The notes beneath the pieces are model-generated. The model was not told the DNA's origin. It ran no database searches and saw only the letters and a list, made by a program, of their open reading frames with translations. 64,000 nt of DNA from Blumeriella jaapii (Eukaryota > Ascomycota > Leotiomycetes > Helotiales > Drepanopezizaceae), in the NCBI GenBank assembly GCA_009599575.1, contig VWND01000024.1:1-64000 (forward strand). The letters run 5' to 3'. Position numbers and translations under genes: made by a program. This document shows positions 59,201 through 64,000 of this stretch, in pieces. Numbering within the stretch: position 1 is the first letter of the stretch; each line of letters starts with the position of its first letter.

Positions 59201-62200
59201 TTGTGGCCACAGATGAATGTGAGACGGCGGATGCGGCGGGCCAAAAGCTCCTCCTTGGCCTCCTGGACAATGGAGTTGATTCTAGCGATAGTCTCGTTGT
59301 CATCGAGAGATTCAGAGTCGCGGACGGCGACGTTGCAGACGGCGGTAAGTTCATCGTCGGTGCCGATAGGCGTCACGGCCTTGCGCTTGCCGTTCAGATC
59401 CGGCATGAACTGGCCGTTGGTCTTCTTGCGCCCGTCCGCGGTAGGGAAGACCTCAAGAGCGCGCATCAGGTACTCCTCGGCCTCATCCAGGTACTGAACA
59501 GGGACAATGACACCCTTTCTCGTGGGCTCGCTCTCCCCGCTTTGCTTAACCAGATAGGACATGTCGCTGATCGAGCTGACACGCTTGAACGGGTTGCCGC
59601 CCTCGAAGGACGGCGTGGCGGGTGTGGAAGGGGCTGATTGAAGAGGCATTCCGAACTCGGAAGCGCCGACCTTACGGAGCACGAAATCCCACGACACGAT
59701 GAACGGAGGCTCTTGCGAGTCGTTGTGGTACTCGATCTTCTTGAGGTTGTACGCACGATAAGCGCGTCGAATGTAGACTTCAAGGGCAGCCAAAGAAACC
59801 CAAGGATCCTTGTAGCCGAAGAAGATGGGCAGAACGTCGAAGACGGTGTACTTGGAGTCAACGACTTCCTTGAGGACCTCCAGGTCAGGCTCTCGGTGCT
59901 CCCAACCTGTCTCGCCGTAGCGGGATTCGACCACGGATGATCGGAGAATGTGCTCCATCTGGGCAGCGCGCTCCTCCAAGGATGGCATGGACAGTTGGAT
60001 GAGAAGCTCGCGGGCCTTGAGCGAGACCTTGGCGGTCTGTCTCGACTCCAGCTCCGTGAGCTGGCGGAGGGCGGGGCGGAAGTATTGGGCCACATTGCCT
60101 GCGTTCGGGTTGCTCGGCTTGTATTCGTCCAGGATGGCAAGGATCAGGTTGTTCTTCGCGCCGACCCGGCTGTGGGAGAGGACGGTCTGGACCACCTTGA
60201 AGCTGTCCTCCTTGTTCTCGTCTCTGAGCTTCAAGATGACTTCCTCGTCACGGGCTTGACGACCAGAGAACAGCTTCTCGACCGCAACGTACTGCTCGAG
60301 GAGGGCAGAGAACACATCGAATTCGTGGACCTTCTGACCCTCGGCGTAACGGCCGAGGACCTCGGTCAAGGGCAGAAGAGTGGTCTTCAGGGTATCCACG
60401 TCCGACGGGGCAACGTTCTCGTCCAGGAACTTGTTGAAGGCCTTGGACAAGTTCTTGGCAGGGAATTCGCCCTTGCGAGACTTGGCGCGCTCAACGATCT
60501 GGGTAAAGGTCGCATCAAGCTTCTGGGGCATTCTCGCGTGAAGGGCGGAGAATTGCGCGTTCCACTCGCCGTATGGAAGGTCTGGATCGCGGAGAACGGC
60601 CAGGAGCTCCTTGAGGGTCGCAGCCATGATGATTTGGTTGTCGAATCCGTTCAGGATGTTGACGAGAACGTGTGCAGGAGGACGAATCGCTGGGCGGGCT
60701 TCGTCCCCACGACTTGTGGCGGGCCCAGATCGGGCAGGTGGCCCAGGAAAGGCTGCGCGGTCATGACCCGGGAAGGGTCGTCGAGGGCGAGGATGCCAAT
60801 AATGTCGCCAGCCTCGAGCGTGGCTCCGGGCTGCTTGATGAACTGCACGATACCGTCTTCGGCAGCAATGAGAGGCATGTACATCTTCATGACCTCGACC
60901 TCGGCAAAGGCTTGGCCAGCCTTGATGTGCTCCCCATTGTCGACCGTAAACTTGACGAGCTTGCCGGGAGAAGGCGTGCGGAGTTGCGTAGGGTCGTTCT
61001 CTTGCTCGAGCAGGCAAGTCTTGCTGTCGACACTCAAGCGCGTGGCGCCAACCTCTTCTTTCCAGTAGATGTTGTGACTGCGGCCACTGAGGAGGACCAA
61101 CAACCCTCCGTCGCTCAGAGCGCGAACCCCCACCGAGCACTTTGAGCCGTTGATGAACAAGTGGTAGCTGTCCAAACTCGATCGTGTGGCGGTGAACTTG
61201 TATCGGTGACCATCGTAGATGAAGTCGATGGGGAAGACGGTTTTCAAGATGTCCTTGGCGGGCACCTGGCCCTTCTCCAGACTGGTGCGGTACTCGGAAA
61301 TGCAGGCCTCGCTCGCAATGTGCGCCTTGCAGACAGCGCCGCACACCACGGCCAACATGGGATCTGGTCGCTCCGCCGTCAGCTTGTTGGAGATGAGCTC
61401 ATCGAGCCAGCCGGTGGTGATGGTGTTGCCTTCGAACGCCGGCGTCTCCAAGAGTTTGATCAAGTACTCGACGGTGGTTCGGAAATCACCACGAATGCTC
61501 AGCTCCTTCAAAGCGACGACCATGTGTTTCCGGGACGCGGAGCGGTTCTCCCCATAGGCAAAGATGTGACCAAACTGCGAGTCTGAGAAACTGTGAATGC
61601 CCCCCGCCGTTCCGACCGAGAAGTAACCCCACACGTTGGAGCTGGACCTGAAGTTCAGCTCGTGCATCGTCCCGCTGGACGGCTTGAACCCTTCTCCGGG
61701 GTCTTCGGAGGTGATGCGGCAGGCCGTGGTGTGGCCCTTGGGCTTCGGGCGTCTCTGCGTCAACGAGCTGTTCTCGTTGGCGAAATCGAAGTCGATCTCG
61801 CTGGAGGTTTGCGGGTCGGCCCCATACAGCAGTCGGATGTCGCGGATTCGGTGCAGGGGAAGCCCCATGGCCACCTGCAGCTGGGCCGCGGGCAGGTTCA
61901 CCCCACTGACCATCTCCGTGGTGGGATGCTCGACTTGCAATCGGGGGTTGAGTTCCAAGAAGTAAAACTTGTCGTCGGCGTGCGAGTAGAGGTACTCGAC
62001 CGTCCCGGCCGAGACGTAGCCCACGAGCCGACCCAGCCTCACGGCCGCCTTCTCCATCGCCTGGAAGGTGACGGGTTTCGCGACGGTGACGGGCGCCTCC
62101 TCGATAATCTTCTGATGTCGGCGCTGGACCGAGCAATCTCGGCCGAAGAGCGAGATGTTGTGCCGTACTCGTCGGCCAGCAGCTGCACCTCCAAATGCCG

Positions 62201-63363
62201 GGCGTTCCCGGCCAACTTCATGATGAAGATGGGCGATCCGGGGATTTCGCTGGCGGCAGCTTTGTAGAGGGCCTCGAAGCCATCTTCGGACTCGGCCTTG
62301 CGGATTCCCTTTCCACCCCCCCCTTCCGACGCCTTGATCATGACGGGGAAGCCGATCTGGCGCGCCTTCTCGAGACCTTCTTGCCACGACTGCACGCATC
62401 CCTTCTTGTAGACGTCGTCGTCGACCGTGACGATGCCCTCCTCGTTGACCTCGACCTGGTCGACGCCGGTGCCCGACCACGGTATGCAGGGGACCTTGGC
62501 ATGCTGGGCCACAATCGTCGAAGAAATCTTGTCACCGAGCGATCGCATTGCCGACCCCGGGGGGCCGATGAACACAATCTTCTTCGGGCTCGCGGCCAAA
62601 CTTTCGGGCAGTTTTGGGTTTTCCGAGGCATGGCCCCTGTCCGCCGATCAGTAAGTGGCACGGAAAAAGGAAGAGGAAGAATAAAAGGGAGAATAAAAGG
62701 AAGAATAAAAGGAAGAATGAAAGGAAGAATGAAAGGAAGAATAAAAGGAAGAAAAGAAGAGAGAGAGAAAGAGACAGAGACAGCAATGCGCTCTCGCGTG
62801 ACCTACCATCCAGCCCAGACCGCATGCACGTTCATGCGCTCGGCGACATCCACAATCAGCTCGACGTTGGCGTAGTTGTTGTTATTCGTGCCACCCGGCA
62901 CCTCGACGTATTGGTCGGCCATGCGGATGTAATCGGCGTTGGCCCGCAGGTCCTCGGGCGTGGCCATGACGGTGAACTGAATGGCGCGCTCATCGCCAAA
63001 GGTCTCGTAGGCCCACTTCCGCACCGACCGGATCTCCTTGACGGCCGCGATCCCGTTGTTCGCAATCAGCACCTGCCATGGCCGTTAGCAATCCGCGTTC
63101 GGCGTACGTGCGTGCCCTCGGCGGGATGTTTTCCTGGGCCGGAGCAACGAGAGGAGGAGAGGGCTGCGTACGTTGGTGATGACCGTGTGGCCATCGTGCG
63201 ACGCGACAAAGTCCTTGACGGGGCCCGGCGCCGCGTTCTCCAGCTTGTTGCCGCCGATGAAGTGGTCGGCCAGCTTGTGCTTCGCGGCGTAGGAGGTGGC
63301 GCTGCCGCCGTTCATGATGGGGACGGTGCCGTTGGAGGCCTTGCTGCCATTGACTGCGGCCAT
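56214..63363 (-). CDS. ACC1: Acetyl-CoA carboxylase (three apparent frameshifts)
   Basis: A multifunctional biotin enzyme making malonyl-CoA for fatty acid synthesis; the reconstructed length is 2278 residues, normal for fungi. The biotin carboxylase domain includes [31 protein letters not shown] and [16 protein letters not shown]. The biotin carrier site is [11 protein letters not shown], with Lys737. The carboxyltransferase part includes [46 protein letters not shown] and [20 protein letters not shown]. Exons are 63172-63363, 62807-63072, 57775-62636 and 56214-57727, with introns of 99, 170 and 47 bp. In the large exon the frame breaks at about 62155-62164 ([12 protein letters not shown]), 60665-60674 (RFVLLHT/VLVNIL) and 58430-58434 (FRQAIQ/CWVKAV). 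Each is repaired by one added base, and conserved sequence runs on at once in the next frame. The start ATG at 63363 begins [10 protein letters not shown]. Confidence 0.96.
62655..62775. repeat. GGAAGAATAAAA-type repeat inside ACC1 intron 2
   Basis: About eight imperfect 12-base units (GGAAGAATAAAA / GGAAGAATGAAA) fill most of the 170 bp second ACC1 intron, then grade into AGAGAGAAAGAGACAG. On the transcribed strand it is pyrimidine-rich and lies next to the acceptor side. The other introns in the window lack such repeats. Confidence 0.85.
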
Positions 63364-64000
63364 GGCGCTCGAGCGGTGGAAGCGTTGTGGTCGCCCGCGG
63401 CAATGGGGAGGGGTGAGGGGGTGCTGTGTTGCCGGAACGCGTGGGAAAGAGAAGCAAAGCCTTGCTGCGGCAGAGCGGCTGATCTTATATGCTCTCGCGC
63501 GTCGTCGGAGCTGCAAGATGGGGGAGGAGGAGGAGGAGGTGGTGGTGGTGGTGGTGGAGGTGGAGGTGGAGGTGGAAGAGGAGCAAAAAAGTGGCCGAAA
63601 GGTCGATGACGGCGCCCGAGAGCGAGAGGAGAGTGGCGGGGGTATCACAGACAGGACAGAAGACGCATGCAAGGAGGCCGAGGAGCAGCAGGATGAGGCG
63701 TGGTGAAGAATGCTGTGTTGAGTGCTCGTTGCAGAGGCCGCGGTGGTTGTGAAAGTCGAGAAGAAAAGATGTTTGTTGAGTTCGGAGCCCGTCGAGATTA
63801 TTCCCTGCCCGCCCACACGCCCACACGCCGGCCCTGACGCCGCAGTCTGCACCCCAACGTTTTGCGCGCTAGGACAGATCGGGCCAGGCGCCATCGGGTT
63901 ATCCTGGGCCCGTTCCTCCGCTCGACAGGATTTCCCAACGCCTGAGGCTCCATTTTTTTGGACGTACTGTGCTTTAGCATGTTTTAACATATCTTATGGT
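63364..64000. other. ACC1 5' leader and promoter region
   Basis: The stretch contains a GGAGGAGGTGGTGG repeat at 63520-63580 and a GCCCACACGCC run at 63808-63830. Frames open across it on both strands are low in complexity (poly-Val/Glu/Trp or poly-His/Ser) and were not taken as genes. The ACC1 transcript probably starts within it. Confidence 0.6.

Noticed and set aside
59950..61068. Long plus-strand frames opposite ACC1
   Set aside because: They are mirror frames of a GC-rich, strongly conserved coding exon and have no recognisable domain.

Overview
The window is nuclear DNA of a filamentous ascomycete (Pezizomycotina), probably a dothideomycete. The evidence is short spliceosomal introns (45 to 170 bp, GT-AG with two likely GC-AG exceptions, CTAAC or CTGAC-like branch points), fungal housekeeping genes, a velvet-domain regulator and a HeLo-domain protein. 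The class assignment is inference. No tRNA, rRNA, CRISPR array or intact transposon was seen. I support fifteen protein genes and rebuilt exon structures by matching splice signals to frame. All reconstructed coding lengths divide by three, four of them only after allowing small missing-base errors.

Left part (1-13.3 kb), all on the minus strand: a PRR/HAL-type Ser/Thr kinase, a class I haem peroxidase (cytochrome c peroxidase type), a secreted type-B carboxylesterase and a class 3 lipase. They are separated by gene-poor spacers with simple repeats.

Centre (15.3-36.7 kb): an unrecognised basic, disordered protein with repeated short motifs; then compact housekeeping genes in divergent pairs: PRO1 (proline synthesis) with ATP23 (mitochondrial processing peptidase), and Aurora kinase (IPL1) with TIP41 (TOR/PP2A signalling). 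These are followed by the M16 metallopeptidase STE23/insulin-degrading enzyme and a UBP12-like deubiquitinase. Between the last two lies a cluster of four unrelated satellite arrays.

Right part (36.7-64 kb): a gene-poor stretch of about 8 kb, a possible 60-residue membrane protein, a compact velvet-domain protein, arginyl-tRNA synthetase with an apparent dual mitochondrial/cytosolic start, a HeLo-pseudokinase-protease fusion, a hairpin element flanked by TTAA, and acetyl-CoA carboxylase ACC1.

Two points matter most. First, the gene at 51167-54920 joins a HeLo-like cell-death domain, a pseudokinase and a trypsin-fold protease with a GDSG motif; it is the best candidate for an uncharacterised defence or self-recognition system. 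Second, four conserved genes (the first kinase, PRO1, arginyl-tRNA synthetase, and ACC1 three times) carry apparent single- or double-base losses, several in homopolymers. This looks like assembly error rather than gene decay.
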